Below are positions 42,312-53,133 of a stretch of 64,000 bases of DNA, one piece after another; within the stretch, counting starts at the first letter, position 1, and each line of letters opens with the position of its first letter. This DNA comes from Paracentrotus lividus (Eukaryota > Echinodermata > Echinoidea > Camarodonta > Echinidae). The stretch covers positions 20,846,314 through 20,910,313 of the forward strand of contig CALNVZ010003426.1 of NCBI GenBank assembly GCA_940671915.1, given 5' to 3'. The notes under the pieces are model-generated. The model was given only the letters and a program-made list of their open reading frames with translations. It ran no database searches and had not been told where the DNA came from. The position numbers and the translations under genes were made by a program.

Positions 42312-42905
42312 CACTGTAAAAAGAATAATACAGCAAAGTGATGTCAGCAGAGTCGCCATACGAAAATGTAATTTGAAATAACAGTTTTGCTGTAAATTTC
42401 TCCCTTAAGAATAATGTTGAGAAGGAAAAATATCATTAGAGTTTTATAGCATACGTATTTGGTTAAAACGGAACAAAATGTGTTACTCCTGGGTGGTGTT
42501 GCATAAAACTTTTATTCTAACCTGAGTTTTCTCAGGTTAAAAAACTCAGCTTATGTAGACCTATTTCTTAGGTTATCTAACCTGAGTTTTAAAACGCCCT
42601 AAAAATTTATTGCATTAATACTTTTGAAAACTCTGGTATGTGTTTATGCAATGGAAAAAACAGTAAAAAATCCAGAAAAATATTGTTACCGGAGTTTTTG
42701 GACTTTAACCGGAGTTTTCAGATTTTAACCGGAAAAAACTCCGGTTAGAAGTTTTATGCAACGGGGCCCTGATGTATATTTTTTTATTTCTCACGTAATT
42801 ATTTGCAGGAGAAACTTACAACAAAACTGTTTTTTGAATTACATTTTTTATGGCGACTCTGCTGACAGCAGATTTCCTGTAAAAATACATATATCTTTTA
42901 CAGTG
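42312..42905. mobile_element. CACTGTAAAA MITE, tandem copy B, interrupted
   Basis: Same element as copy A, separated from it by only a shared TA. It is split by a 276-bp insertion at 42492-42767, between GTTACTCCTG and CCTGATGTATA. Confidence 0.92.
42492..42767. mobile_element. 276-bp palindromic MITE nested in copy B
   Basis: The ends GGTGGTGTTGCATAAAAC and GTTTTATGCAACGGGGC are inverted and flanked by CCTG (42488-42491, 42768-42771). Inside are AACCTGAGTTTTCTCAGGTT and ACCGGAGTTTT / AAAAACTCCGGTTA palindromes. Confidence 0.9.
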
Positions 42906-42907
42906 TA

Positions 42908-43224
42908 CACTGTAAAAAAAAAAATACAGCAAAGTGATATCAGCAGAGTCGCCAGACGAAAATGTAATTTGAAATAACAGTTTTGCTGTAAATTTCTCCT
43001 CTAATAATTAATGAAAGAGAAGAAAAAAAAAATCATTAGAGTTTTATAGCTTACATATTTGGTTAAAACAGGAAAAATGTGCTACTCCTGATGTATATTT
43101 TGTATTTCTCACGTAATTATTAGCAGGAGAAATTTACAATAAAACTGTTTTTTAAATTACATTTTTTATGGCGACTCTGCTGACAGCAGATTTGCTGTAA
43201 AAATACAAACATTTTTTTACAGTG
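42908..43224. mobile_element. CACTGTAAAA MITE, tandem copy C
   Basis: Third head-to-tail copy of 317 bp with the same TIRs, joined to copy B by TA and followed by TA (43225-43226). Confidence 0.92.
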
Positions 43225-44525
43225 TACCTCTCCGAATACCTTTCTCTATAGGTCTATGCCTCTTATCTAAAGTGTCCCCTTTTCACAAGAAATGCCCTTC
43301 TTTCCATCGAGACCCCGACATTCGACATTCATATCCGTTCCTCCACCTGCAGTAGCGGACGCAGACCGGATTCATACAATGAACTTACCGGGCCCATGCG
43401 TAAACATAATAGAGCCGCTTTTGTCCCCAGGCAATACATTGGGCCCCCCAAGTGCATTCAATTCGATTTTCTTGGATCCGTGCCTGGCCTGTACTACATG
43501 TTTTTTGTTTCTGTTCCTTTTTTTTTTTTTGTGCTCACGGATACTATACAGGTCTGGACCTTCAATGCACAAACATATTCAATTTCAGCTTTAAATTTTC
43601 GGCTCGTGCTTCGCGCTCGCTGATACCAAATAGGAACTACAATGCTCAAATATCTTAAACTTTTACCTTAAAATTTTTGGCTCGCGCTTCGCGCTCGCAT
43701 TACTTTTTAAATTACTAAAATTAACAGTAATCAAGGCAGCCATTATGATTCTTAAAAGCATATATTCAAAGATTTTTTTTAGTATCCCCTCGCTCTCCGA
43801 ATACATTTCTCTTTAGCAGCTTCTGATCTAAAGTGTCCCCCCTGTCAAAAAAGATGCCCTTTTTTATTGAGACCCCTACTTTCAAATCCATTCCGCCGCC
43901 TCTGCTATATTTTTTGTTTTTGTTTGTTTATGTTCGGATACTATATAGGACCTTTAATGCACAAACATATCCAATTTCAGCTTAAAATTTTCGGCTCGCG
44001 CTTCGCGCTCGCTGATACTAAATAGGAACTATAATCCACAAATATCACCAACTTATAGTTTAAAATTTTCGGCTCTCGCTTCGCGCTCGCATTATTTTTC
44101 CCATTACTAAAATGAACAGTAATCAAGGCAGCCATCTGCTATATGGGTATTAAAAACGTTCCTTGTGTCACTAGTGCTTGTGTATGCCATACAAGATCGC
44201 TACAGGTTGGTAAATTTTTTCGCTCATCCCCCCACTCCTCGACACGGATTTACGCCGCTGGACATGACTGAGGGGCCTGAGGGCAAGTTATGACGAAAAC
44301 TTTATCTTGACAAATAAAGTTAAAAACACGCATGGCAAGTGTAGTGCACCTATCACATCACAGCTGTTGCCAATTTCGTATATAGCGATCACTTATTTTT
44401 TTGTTGCATCGTTAAGATATTCATAACTTTCTTGATTAGTCCGATTTTCTTCACACTATTTTTGATCTGTTTTTCTAATTAATTTCGTTTTTATAAAAAC
44501 AACTTATTTTGGGTCCGGACTTCCC

Positions 44526-45030
44526 TTGTTCATGTCGCTTACATGTTAGTTCGTTTGAGTGGAGTAAAACAGTAGGCCTATATGGAAGAAAAATAGAAGT
44601 TAGAACTATACGCCAAAGTTGGCATGTAAATGCTGCGCCTTTGTCAATTATTATTGATGCAAATTATAGATAGACCTCTTTACAAGTACCTCGACAAAAT
44701 AATCACTGAAGTTGAAACATAATGTGATTCAATCCCTATACGCTGAATTATAATTGATCAAACAGAGATTTGCAGATTATTATAAACTATGGCGCTTTAT
44801 CCTTCTTTATATTCTTACATTTAGTCACTTTTCTCCGATTTGTTTAGCTTGAAAGCACAGGCTTGAAGTAATTCTCGCGGACTCATAGGCCATACACTGT
44901 CCGTCATTATTAAGGTGGAACATATTTTTTTTGCCGCTCTAGCAACATGATTCTGTCCGGCTTTAATTTCTTGAATAATTATGTTTGTCCCTGCTTTTAC
45001 TTTTCGGGAATTTCCCCCCCCCAAAAAAAA
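44526..45030. other. Intergenic sequence
   Basis: No gene or clear element is seen. Confidence 0.4.
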
Positions 45031-45111
45031 GATTTTGTAAAGCCCCATGATGCCCTTTTGTCATTTTTTCTCATTTTGGGGCCCCTTTTTGTTTACCCGG
45101 CCAATCAAGCC
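45031..45111. mobile_element. Fragment of the long-TIR element seen at 84-867
   Basis: GATGCCCTTTTGTCATTTTT, TCTCATTTTGGGGCCCCTTT and CCCGGCCAATCAAGCCC match the left arm at about 130-225. The match stops where the next element begins, so it was cut by the insertion at 45112. Confidence 0.8.
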
Positions 45112-45427
45112 CAGACGCGGATCCAGGGGGGGGGGCCGATGGGCCCGCCCCCCCCCCTAGCAAAAAAAAAAGAAAAAAGCAAAAAAAAAAAAGAAGAAAA
45201 AAAAAAAAAAAAAAAAAAAAAGCGAAGAAAAAAAAAGAAAAAATATCTACCCTACCCCTATGGCTGATACATGATGACCGCGAAGTCCAAAAAAAAAAAA
45301 AAAAATGAACACCTACCCCCCCCCCCCCGCCCTCGCCCGGTGTAACGGTAAAAAAATTTGGTTGTACCAAAATCTGAAATTCCGATTTTGGGCCCCCCCC
45401 CGTAACAAAATCCTGGATCCGCCACTG
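45112..45427. mobile_element. CAGGCGCGGAT-type MITE, copy 2
   Basis: It starts CAGACGCGGATCCAGGGGGG and ends AATCCTGGATCCGCCACTG. The same body as 36266-36612 with long poly-A and poly-C tracts, which create spurious Lys-rich and Phe-rich frames. Confidence 0.85.
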
Positions 45428-45700
45428 GGTGTTGAAATTTTTCAGGTCTTCGGCCAACCATATATCAGCTGTAGGGGTAGGTTTCCGATGTCAATCAGTT
45501 CAAATCGTGTATATTCGTGTATATTTTTCGTTTTTTTTTTTTAAATATTTTTATTACTATTATTTATTTTTTTTTATAAAAAAAAACATTTTGCTCCATT
45601 CAGCGCTCCCCTAAGGTCAATTTGGCGCCCCTTTGATCTTTTGGTGCCCGGGCCCGTAAAGCCCCCCCCCCCCCCCACCCAGAATACGCGCATGATCATG
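45428..45700. mobile_element. Truncated CAGGCGCG-type element
   Basis: GGCCAACCATATATCAGCTG, CGTGTATATTCGTGTATATT, AAGGTCAATTTGGCGCCCCT and a right end CCCAGAATACGCGCATG match the second half of 35467-36241. The left half is missing, replaced by the MITE end. Confidence 0.8.
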
Positions 45701-46356
45701 ACCCCTGTTTGGGCCCTTGTGCATCCTCGAACGGTACAAAGATAAAAGTTCCCCGCTGAATTGTGCAGTTCCGTTATCATGCCTGGCTGGCCATTATTTC
45801 TTCGCAATGCCCGCGGCAGGATTTATAAACGAACTCCGGGCGAATAAGTTTACTGGTGTATTTCACCTCCGAAGTAAGATTTTTTATTTTTTTTATTTTT
45901 TAAATTTTTTTTTAGGCATTTGTTCTTTTTCCCTTCCCTTTGATTCAGAAATAATATGTTCTGAATAATACTGCCTTCATGAATGAAATTGAAAAGAGAA
46001 AAGTTTCCTTTTTCAGAATAATACAAAACGACAATATACAGAAAGGATTATTAAAAAAAATCACAAATTTTTGCTAGGTTGCAATAAACAAGCAGGGAAC
46101 GTTTTTGATTAGATAAAGAATGTTGTTTTATTATCTACTTTTCTCATTTTAGCGACTTCAATCGGGGAATTCTCAAATCATAATGACAATAATGATCAAA
46201 ACTATTAAAAGTATAACTGAGTGGAAAGTTCGTAAGAATATTGAAATTATCTCTTTGTCTGCTTTCTTCGAATTTTAACGACACAAATTCCGTCTTTTAA
46301 AAATAGCCAAATAGGCTTACTCTCGTTTAAATTGTCTTTTTTTTTGTTAGGATGTC

Positions 46357-46493
46357 CATGCGCGTATTCTGGGGGGGGGGGGGGGGGCTTTACGCGGCCC
46401 GGGCCCCCCGGGTGGCGCCCTAAAGGGCGCCAAAATGACCTAAAAGGGGCGCCAAATTGACCTTAGGGGCGCCAAATCGAGGGAAAAAATAAA

Positions 46494-46525
<32 letters not shown>

Positions 46526-46809
46526 CACGAAAAAGTGTACATGATTTGAGCCGATTTACCTGTGGAACTACCCCTACAGCTGATATTATGACCTTTTGGT
46601 TGGCCGGAGGCCGAAAAATTTTCAACACCCCCCCCCCGAAAAATTTTCAACACCCCCCCCCCCCTCAAAAAAATTTGAGTGTACCTTTTGGCTCGCCGGT
46701 GTAACGGGGGAAAAAAATAGGATGTACCTTTCTGGAGCCACCACTGGGGGGCGCCAAAATCAAAATCACATCGGGCCCCCCGGGGTGCCAAATCCTGGAT
46801 ACGCGCCTG
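46357..46809. mobile_element. CATGCGCG...CGCGCCTG element, 453 bp, with ATGTC target duplication
   Basis: The ends CATGCGCGTATTCTGGGGGG and CAAATCCTGGATACGCGCCTG (last 19 bases AATCCTGGATACGCGCCTG) are imperfect inverted repeats. ATGTC flanks both (46352-46356, 46810-46814). It contains GGCGCCAAAATGACC units, the same minisatellite unit as the 3.8-kb element. Confidence 0.88.
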
Positions 46810-47149
46810 ATGTCAATAATTATACAATAAGAAAGTGATACCCTCTAAAACTTCTCAAAAACTTCAAAACTTCAACAAGAAGCGAAAGTGAAGAGGAAAC
46901 TGTCTTGCTTATTGGCTTAGATGGCAGCAAACAATAAAAATAAAAATAGAGAATAGTCTGAAAATAGATGCGTTATATACATTTGAGCTTCATTATATCA
47001 CAGTTGTTTGAAAATTTGATAAAGATTAAGAAAGCAATATCAGTATTAGCCTTTGTTACTCAAAATGGATTTTTCGATCATTTTTTAAAAGGAAATTTGG
47101 GATTTTATAATAACTGAAATGTAACAGAATTAATTGTATTCCTTTATAT

Positions 47150-47443
47150 AAGACTAGTAATTGCCCGTCAGTCAGCTGACGTGACTAAATTGAGCCTCTC
47201 GCGCGCAGCAACATTTCAACGGATAGGGAAAGGAGGATAGACGGGAAACTCCGGCGTAGCTAGCTAGTGTGATTGTGACTTCCGTCATCGCTACACGTTT
47301 CAGCCACGGCTGGTTTAATTTCAAAGAGAATCTCGGTCTCACTCAAATCTGGAAATTGCATGTTGCCGGAGCATCATTGAAGATATTCTACCACCGTTAC
47401 TCACATGTTTTCCTGTATGGATGGAAAAATAGCACCTTTGACA
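47150..47443 (+). promoter_or_regulatory. Candidate promoter and 5' exon of an unidentified gene
   Basis: This CpG-containing segment in AT-rich surroundings has a CRE-like TGACGTGA near 47179 and ends in an excellent donor, TTTGACAG|GTAAGTGG, at 47443. It holds a short open stretch from ATG 47406 (MFSCMDGKIAPLT) up to the donor. Joined to the 53130 exon in that frame it would soon stop, so if the two belong together this exon would be non-coding. No transposon ends flank it. Confidence 0.35.
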
Positions 47444-47759
47444 GGTAAGTGGTACTTGATAAGTCGTTGTTTGAAGTTTTTGTTGATACGGAATGCGTGA
47501 GGGACGGACCCTCACTCCTCGGACAGAGACCGCGTTCCGAGGGGCCTGAGCCCGGCCCCGAGTCTGAAGGCTCTGACATTGGCCGCCCGTCGGCGTCGCT
47601 GTGCTGAGCTACTGTGATGTTGTGTTGTTTGTAATTGAGACCTCTGCTTTTTCAAACAATGTTTCCAAATTAAGGGTATGATTGGAACTTGTATTGCACA
47701 AAATTTCTTGTAAATGTTGTACGGCCTCAATATGCATGGTCAATCATAATTGGTACTAA

Positions 47760-48329
47760 CTATACTCTATAGACAGCGCTGGCGCCGAAGGCGACAGCGC
47801 TGTAACGTTAGAAGGGATTTGCTCATTTACGTTGAATATTGATTGGTGACCTTTTTGAAGGGTCGACCCGGAAGTAGAAAAAAATCGCTGTGCTTTTGAA
47901 CAGCAGCGCATACGGCCCGCTAGAGCCGCCTGCTCTAGCCGCCTAGCTAGCTTGCTAGCAGACAGCGCTCGCGACCGGGGGTCTATATCGCCATGTACCG
48001 TACCTGCGATATGAACACAAGTTACGTGTTTGGAACTGATTTTTGCCTTCAAATATCAATCACTCATTGTTATGACAACATAAATATGTGGAAGAACCTA
48101 TCTGCTCTTGTATTCTTAGTAGTTACATAAATTCAATGTGAGTATCATTTAAAAAAATATATATTACTTGTGAGAGATTCGGGGTATACCAGCCCCACAA
48201 CTAATCATCCATCAGTTCCCGTCGCTTCGCGACGGGGACTGGTCAGTTTAAATTGGTACGGCCTATGCTATGGGCATGATGGGGGATACAAAATACTGTA
48301 GTCTACTCGTGGAAATATTTGGGGTAGCA
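47760..48329. other. GC-richer spacer with GCTAGC and hairpin words
   Basis: AGCGCTGGCGCC and GACAGCGCTG words surround 47775-47965, and CCCGTCGCTTCGCGACGGG near 48218 is a perfect 8-bp stem with a 3-base loop. No gene supported. Confidence 0.5.
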
Positions 48330-48339
48330 GGGCCTGACC

Positions 48340-48831
48340 ACTCATGATACGATGTCAATACTTTAGTATTGACCTCGTGGACCAAACTGCCATATTTTGG
48401 GGAAATTTTTGCAACCTTGTCAATGTTGTTTTATCTAAGGTTTTTCTCCTTTTTGCAATCACTTTCTGCTCCAAAATTAGTAGTAGTATATCATGTCTAT
48501 GTCAATATAAGACACGGTGAATAAGTTTTGGAAAAATTTGAAATCAAAATCATGAAAATGAATTAAAACATCACTGAATTTTTTTCCCTCTCCCACCCAA
48601 AAACGTGCGGGGAAATTTTCAGAAAGTGGACTTTAAAAAATAATTTTTCATCCAAGAAGTAAAAAAGAAAACTTGAAAACATCTGGGATAGTAAAAGGAA
48701 CATCCAAACACTCAGTTATTGAAGAAAGATAAGTGAAAATGTGATTTAAAAAAGTGAAAAATTAAGTTTGTTTTCTGAAAGTTTTCTTACTGAGTCTTGT
48801 CATTAGTCCCAGATAGTTCAGTTGCTTGTGT
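48340..48831 (-). mobile_element. 492-bp mobile element with 10-bp target duplication, copy 2 (inverted)
   Basis: This is the inverse of 14963-15456 with roughly 95% identity by eye. It is flanked by GGGCCTGACC at 48330-48339 and 48832-48841. The clean duplications at two unrelated sites define the element ends exactly and show independent insertions. Confidence 0.93.
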
Positions 48832-48841
48832 GGGCCTGACC

Positions 48842-50957
48842 TTTATTTTTTATTTATGGAGCCAGCCGGACTCCTAAACTTGGGGCTAAAGCACTTTTTT
48901 TAGGGAGCCCACAGGGGTTTCAGGTAGCCCAAGTTTATCACGTCTGTTTTTTGGTCATAATAATGGTCATTAACTATTCAAAAATTACACACCGTCACAA
49001 TACATTTTTTGTATGACTTAAATTAAAGTTAAAGAATATACGTACCAGGTAAAAACAATCCTAGTGAAATAAGGATAAAAGTGCTCTTAAGAAATAGCAT
49101 TTTTGGTGGCTGATACTAGAAAAACTTACAGGAGCCAGCCGGGCATGTTCAATTACTTTCTAAGGAGCTCGCCAAGGTTTTAGGTTTTAGGGAGCTCCTG
49201 TTCAAGTCAAGCCCTGGGTAGAGTGTACATTAATCTCACAGATTTTGCATGCGGATCAGCAGGCACGAATTTAAAAACCTGCACATAGGTGGGCATGCTT
49301 TCTTATGCATGTATTGGGTTGGTATAATTGCTTACAAACACGCAGCACAACTTTAATAACAAAAATAACTGAATACTTTTCAGTAGATGACCAAAGCCGA
49401 AGTATTCCAGTGGCGGAGCCCCTGTAAAGTGTTGTGTCTAATCAAACTAGCTCTGCCACTACATTCAGTCAATATTTTCAGCATTCATAGGACATTTGTT
49501 CACTGAGAGTAGAATGTATTGCAGTGTATGTTGTTGATGCAACAGCACGTTATTCTTTCAACAAATGAAAAATTCATGCCAGGCATTAGTGTGAAAAAAA
49601 AATGTTTTGAGTGGATTAAGTCGGGGTTTCTGTACGTAATGTGCTGTTGTCCCGTGTATTCATAGCCTATAAAATTGCACAGTATATTTAATGGAACAAA
49701 AATGCATGCTTGAAGTTGATGATGTAGTCGTTCAATAAATTATATCACATGATCAACAACCCTGCAATCAAATGACGAGGTTATATCAACTTGTGACAAC
49801 CTTACTGAGCTGAGAGAACACCTCGGTGACTATTTGGGTATAGAATAGACCCACAAATAGACAACAAAGTTCAACAACACTAGCAAAAAAAAAATGACAA
49901 GATTCTTCTAAATTATTGTGACTGTTGAAAAGAGCACCCACATGTAGTAGATCTGTTATCATTTACATTGTGTGAAGGGCCTATTTTTGAAAACTGTAAA
50001 GCCAGAATTTTGTATTTTTGGTAAGGAAAACTGGACAGTTTACTTTGTTGAGTCTTGAGGAAATGATGCAGTGGTATTGTTTTTCAATGATTTCAGTAAG
50101 TCCCTTTTATTTAATTCATTGGAATCATTTTTACTGATGAACAGGAACTAGCTACGCCTGATCACTAATTATAAAGCATGATCACTACCTCCAATATTAT
50201 GCTGTGTTAAAGCTGGTGAATAGTTTCGGGAGAAATAAGAAATTAATTTAGATTCACATTTAGATAAATTATGAAAGATTGAATCCATTAACAATAATAA
50301 AGCAAATTATAGTACTTTAAATCTTGTTTTAGTGTCTTTTTATGCCATAATATAAATATAAAAAAGATGAGATGGGGACCCGTCTCAGGTTAGCGCTCAC
50401 GTGGAAAACCAATGGGGATTCTCTTGTGTGGGTGTTACATACAGATTGTTCGCACTAATTTACACCGTAACCTCCGGTGTGCGATACTCTCAGCAGAGGT
50501 CTAAACGGCAGTTAAATTACGCTTCATTCAAACATTTTTAATGAAATTCATCGGAAATAATGAAAGGAATGTCACAAGATCTCTCACACATATCTTTTAG
50601 TGCAGTGAGGACAACATGTAACCACATTTGATCGGTTTTGTGCCAATTCCTTTTTTGTTACCAAAACTATACACCAAGTTTAACCTGTAATTAAATTCCA
50701 GTCAGTGTTTACATGTAGGTACAAAAATGTAAGCTTAAATGATTGATTATTTATGAAAATATGAATTACATAGCAGATAGAATTAGTAGGCTAGAATCAA
50801 AGTGCGAATATGAAATAAATTAGTTTTTACTAATTCAGAACATCTGAAAACATTATAAATGACAATATACTCTGATCAATCAAAATTGTATTTCACTTTG
50901 GTCTGGATTTACTATCAAATTCATTATTCCTGAATATATGCTTAATTTTTTGTAATA
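48842..50957. other. AT-rich intergenic or intron sequence
   Basis: No gene is seen. GGAGCCAGCCGG words at 48858 and 49131 bound a stretch with AGGTAGCCCA / AGGGAGCTCC, probably an old repeat. Confidence 0.4.
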
Positions 50958-51974
50958 CAGTGGTGGGCAAAATTATTAGAACACCAAGCATATTTAAATG
51001 ATTTTGGTCATTTTCATTCAGTTGACCATTTAAATACCTATAAAATGGTTGGACTGTCTCCGAAGGTCATCATTATGCTTGAAAAACTAAATGACATAGC
51101 CATGCATTGGGAACTTGCCCCCAAGTCGCCCTTTTTATTTTACGCCACCAACAGAAAAATCTAAAAGTCTTGCCCCTTTCAGGATCAAAGTGTCATAACG
51201 TTAAACATTTTAAGCCTCTCCCTACAAAAGCCTCTCCCTACAAAAGCATATATATTCTGAAAGGAAATTTCCTGAGGATGTCAAAAATGGCGTTCATAAT
51301 AACGCAGGGTGAAGTAGTCATCTTATGTGGGGATTTTAAAATTATTTTTGAAGGGCCCCAAATTTTTTATTCAGAGCCCCTACTTAAGTCCCCCTTTCCA
51401 ATGACCCTTAATATTTCACCATATTTGAATTGCTCATGAAATTTTCATTAAAACATATGCGTTTATAAGTAAATTTCTTCACTTTCATGAAAAATAATCT
51501 TAACCTTAAATTGGCAGGGTTATTTTGGTTATCTCACGACCAGGGGGTGTGCCAATCCATCCCCGCCCCATAAAACCAAATTTTCTGAAACGTGGCATGT
51601 GTTTGGGGCATGTAAGAATATATACGACTGCAAAGTTTGACACGTCTAGCTTAAACACTTTTTGAGCTACATTATTGGCATGTGTAATTGGCATTTCACG
51701 TTTTTGCATTTGTACTACACGTTTAATACACAGGTCTATGGGGAAACTGAAAGCGCATAGCACAACAAATTTTAAAGCTGCCCATTACCTGATGGTCAAA
51801 ACTATATAAATTTGGTATCACAAGATGCATAAGACTCTTCGCTATAAAGTCATGAAAGCTGTCGGCACCAAAAATGTATGATCCTTAAACTTACTTCGGC
51901 ATATGTACTAGGGCATTGAGAATCCCATAGACTTTGGGTAGCTTCGGGTGTTCTAATAATTTTGGCCACCACTG
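50958..51974. mobile_element. Tc1/mariner-type element, 1.0 kb, non-autonomous
   Basis: The ends CAGTGGTGGGCAAAATTATT and AATAATTTTGGCCACCACTG are inverted, with AGAACACC / GGGTGTTCT inside, and flanked by TA on both sides (50956-50957, 51975-51976). This terminus is typical of Tc1/mariner elements. Internal open frames (51107-51439 and others) are not transposase. Confidence 0.92.
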
Positions 51975-53033
51975 TACATGATTGGATAAAAAAAGATAGA
52001 AAAAAGTATTTGTTTGTTTTACTGTCTGAGTGTCTGTTATTATATTGTGTATTATTTGTACAAGACTACATATATGTCTTGTTTGTTTGTACTGTACCTG
52101 TACTTGTATACCAAGACTAAAATGGTTTGAAGCTTTAAGCTGTTTTCAACCCAGAATGACCTCTGAAGTTTTAAAACAAACTTGGCTACAACAAGGTATG
52201 GTAATAAGGCTTTTAATATTCCACCTGCATTCTGGAAGCAATTATTGATTACAATGTACGTCGATGGCTCTTTATATAATTAACATAATAATAACATAAC
52301 TCTTGTAACGAGCCTGACAGCAGCTTGCAGGCATTATGAAAATATTAATATTGATTTATTGATTTTCATTACCTTCATAGTGATCAATCTTTTTAATTAC
52401 TTACATGCGGGTGAGCTTATGGCTTCTCTGATACATCCCCAGTCACAATGTAAAAAAAGACCACTATGAAGAACAGTCCAATATACAATGTAACTCTACC
52501 CTGAACACCCAAGTTTTAATTTTTATAAAGTTTGTCTGGTCGTGTGCCCGGAATTTACCAATATTCCTCTCTTATCTCCATAATAGATTGTAGGGTTAAT
52601 GTGCAGGTATTATCCATACATGTACATCTACTTTAGATATGTAGTGAAAGGGTGCATGGTCAATGACTTGTTGTAGCCTAGACCCATGAACAGTTTGCAA
52701 AATCTGTAAGAACATTTTTTTTAAAGACAAATTAATTATGCAGAGAACCCCAAGTAATTGATTGAATAAAAAAGAGCTGTATGTTTTGTGGGAGAAGTAC
52801 CGTTCATGCTCACTTTAGAGAGAACTTGGGGGATTATTGGGGTTTGTGTAATGTATGTATAGAAATTTGTTGTCATAATGTCACTTTATGTATATTTTGT
52901 TTTATGCACTTTATATTTAGTAAAATCTAAAAATGCATGATTTAGCTTCAGAATAGTTGGGTGTGCCAACCCATGTTTAGAACCCAAGTATATTCTCTCC
53001 AACCCTTTCTTGTTTATTTCTCTCTCTTTACTC
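51975..53033. other. AT-rich sequence upstream of the membrane-protein exon
   Basis: No element or gene is recognised. Confidence 0.4.
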
Positions 53034-53133
53034 TGTGTAGAACCAAGCTACTTACGTTGGTGTATGTGTCCAGTGTACCTTGTATCCTATCCTGTCTGAC
53101 CCCACCTGACCTTTGACCTTTGACCCTAGCATC

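Larger units (their letters stand above)
41257..44260. mobile_element. hAT-like element, 3.0 kb, with 8-bp target duplication
   Basis: The ends CACGGCGTAAATCC and GGATTTACGCCGCTG are inverted (CAGCGGCGTAAATCC on the complement). GACATGAC is repeated at 41249-41256 and 44261-44268. An 8-bp duplication and CAGNGGCG ends fit the hAT superfamily. There is no transposase, so it is non-autonomous. It holds G tracts, GC hairpins, a 69-bp tandem duplication and three tandem MITEs. Confidence 0.88.
40817..44525. mobile_element. Outer transposon with about 190-bp TIRs, hosting a nest
   Basis: The left arm (40817-41010) opens GGGAAGTCCGGATCCCAAAA and carries AGAAAAACAGATCAAAAAT, AATCGGACTAATCAAGAAAG and GAAATTGGCAACAGCTG. 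The right arm (44330-44525) has the same words in inverse and ends GGGTCCGGACTTCCC. A 3-kb hAT-like element has inserted between the arms. Confidence 0.88.

Noticed and set aside
43292-43658. Open frames of 66-100 codons in several phases
   Set aside because: They overlap each other inside the hAT-like element, cross a GC hairpin and a T run, and match nothing.
44947-45457. Lys-rich (+) and Phe-rich (-) open frames
   Set aside because: They translate poly-A, poly-T and poly-C runs of the 45112-45427 MITE.
47397-48052. Minus-strand open frames of 60-98 codons
   Set aside because: Overlapping short frames without homology or splice support, in a region that looks like a promoter or first exon on the + strand.
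51107-51439. A transposase fragment in the Tc1/mariner-type element
   Set aside because: The frame lacks a helix-turn-helix or DDE-type motif. The element appears non-autonomous.
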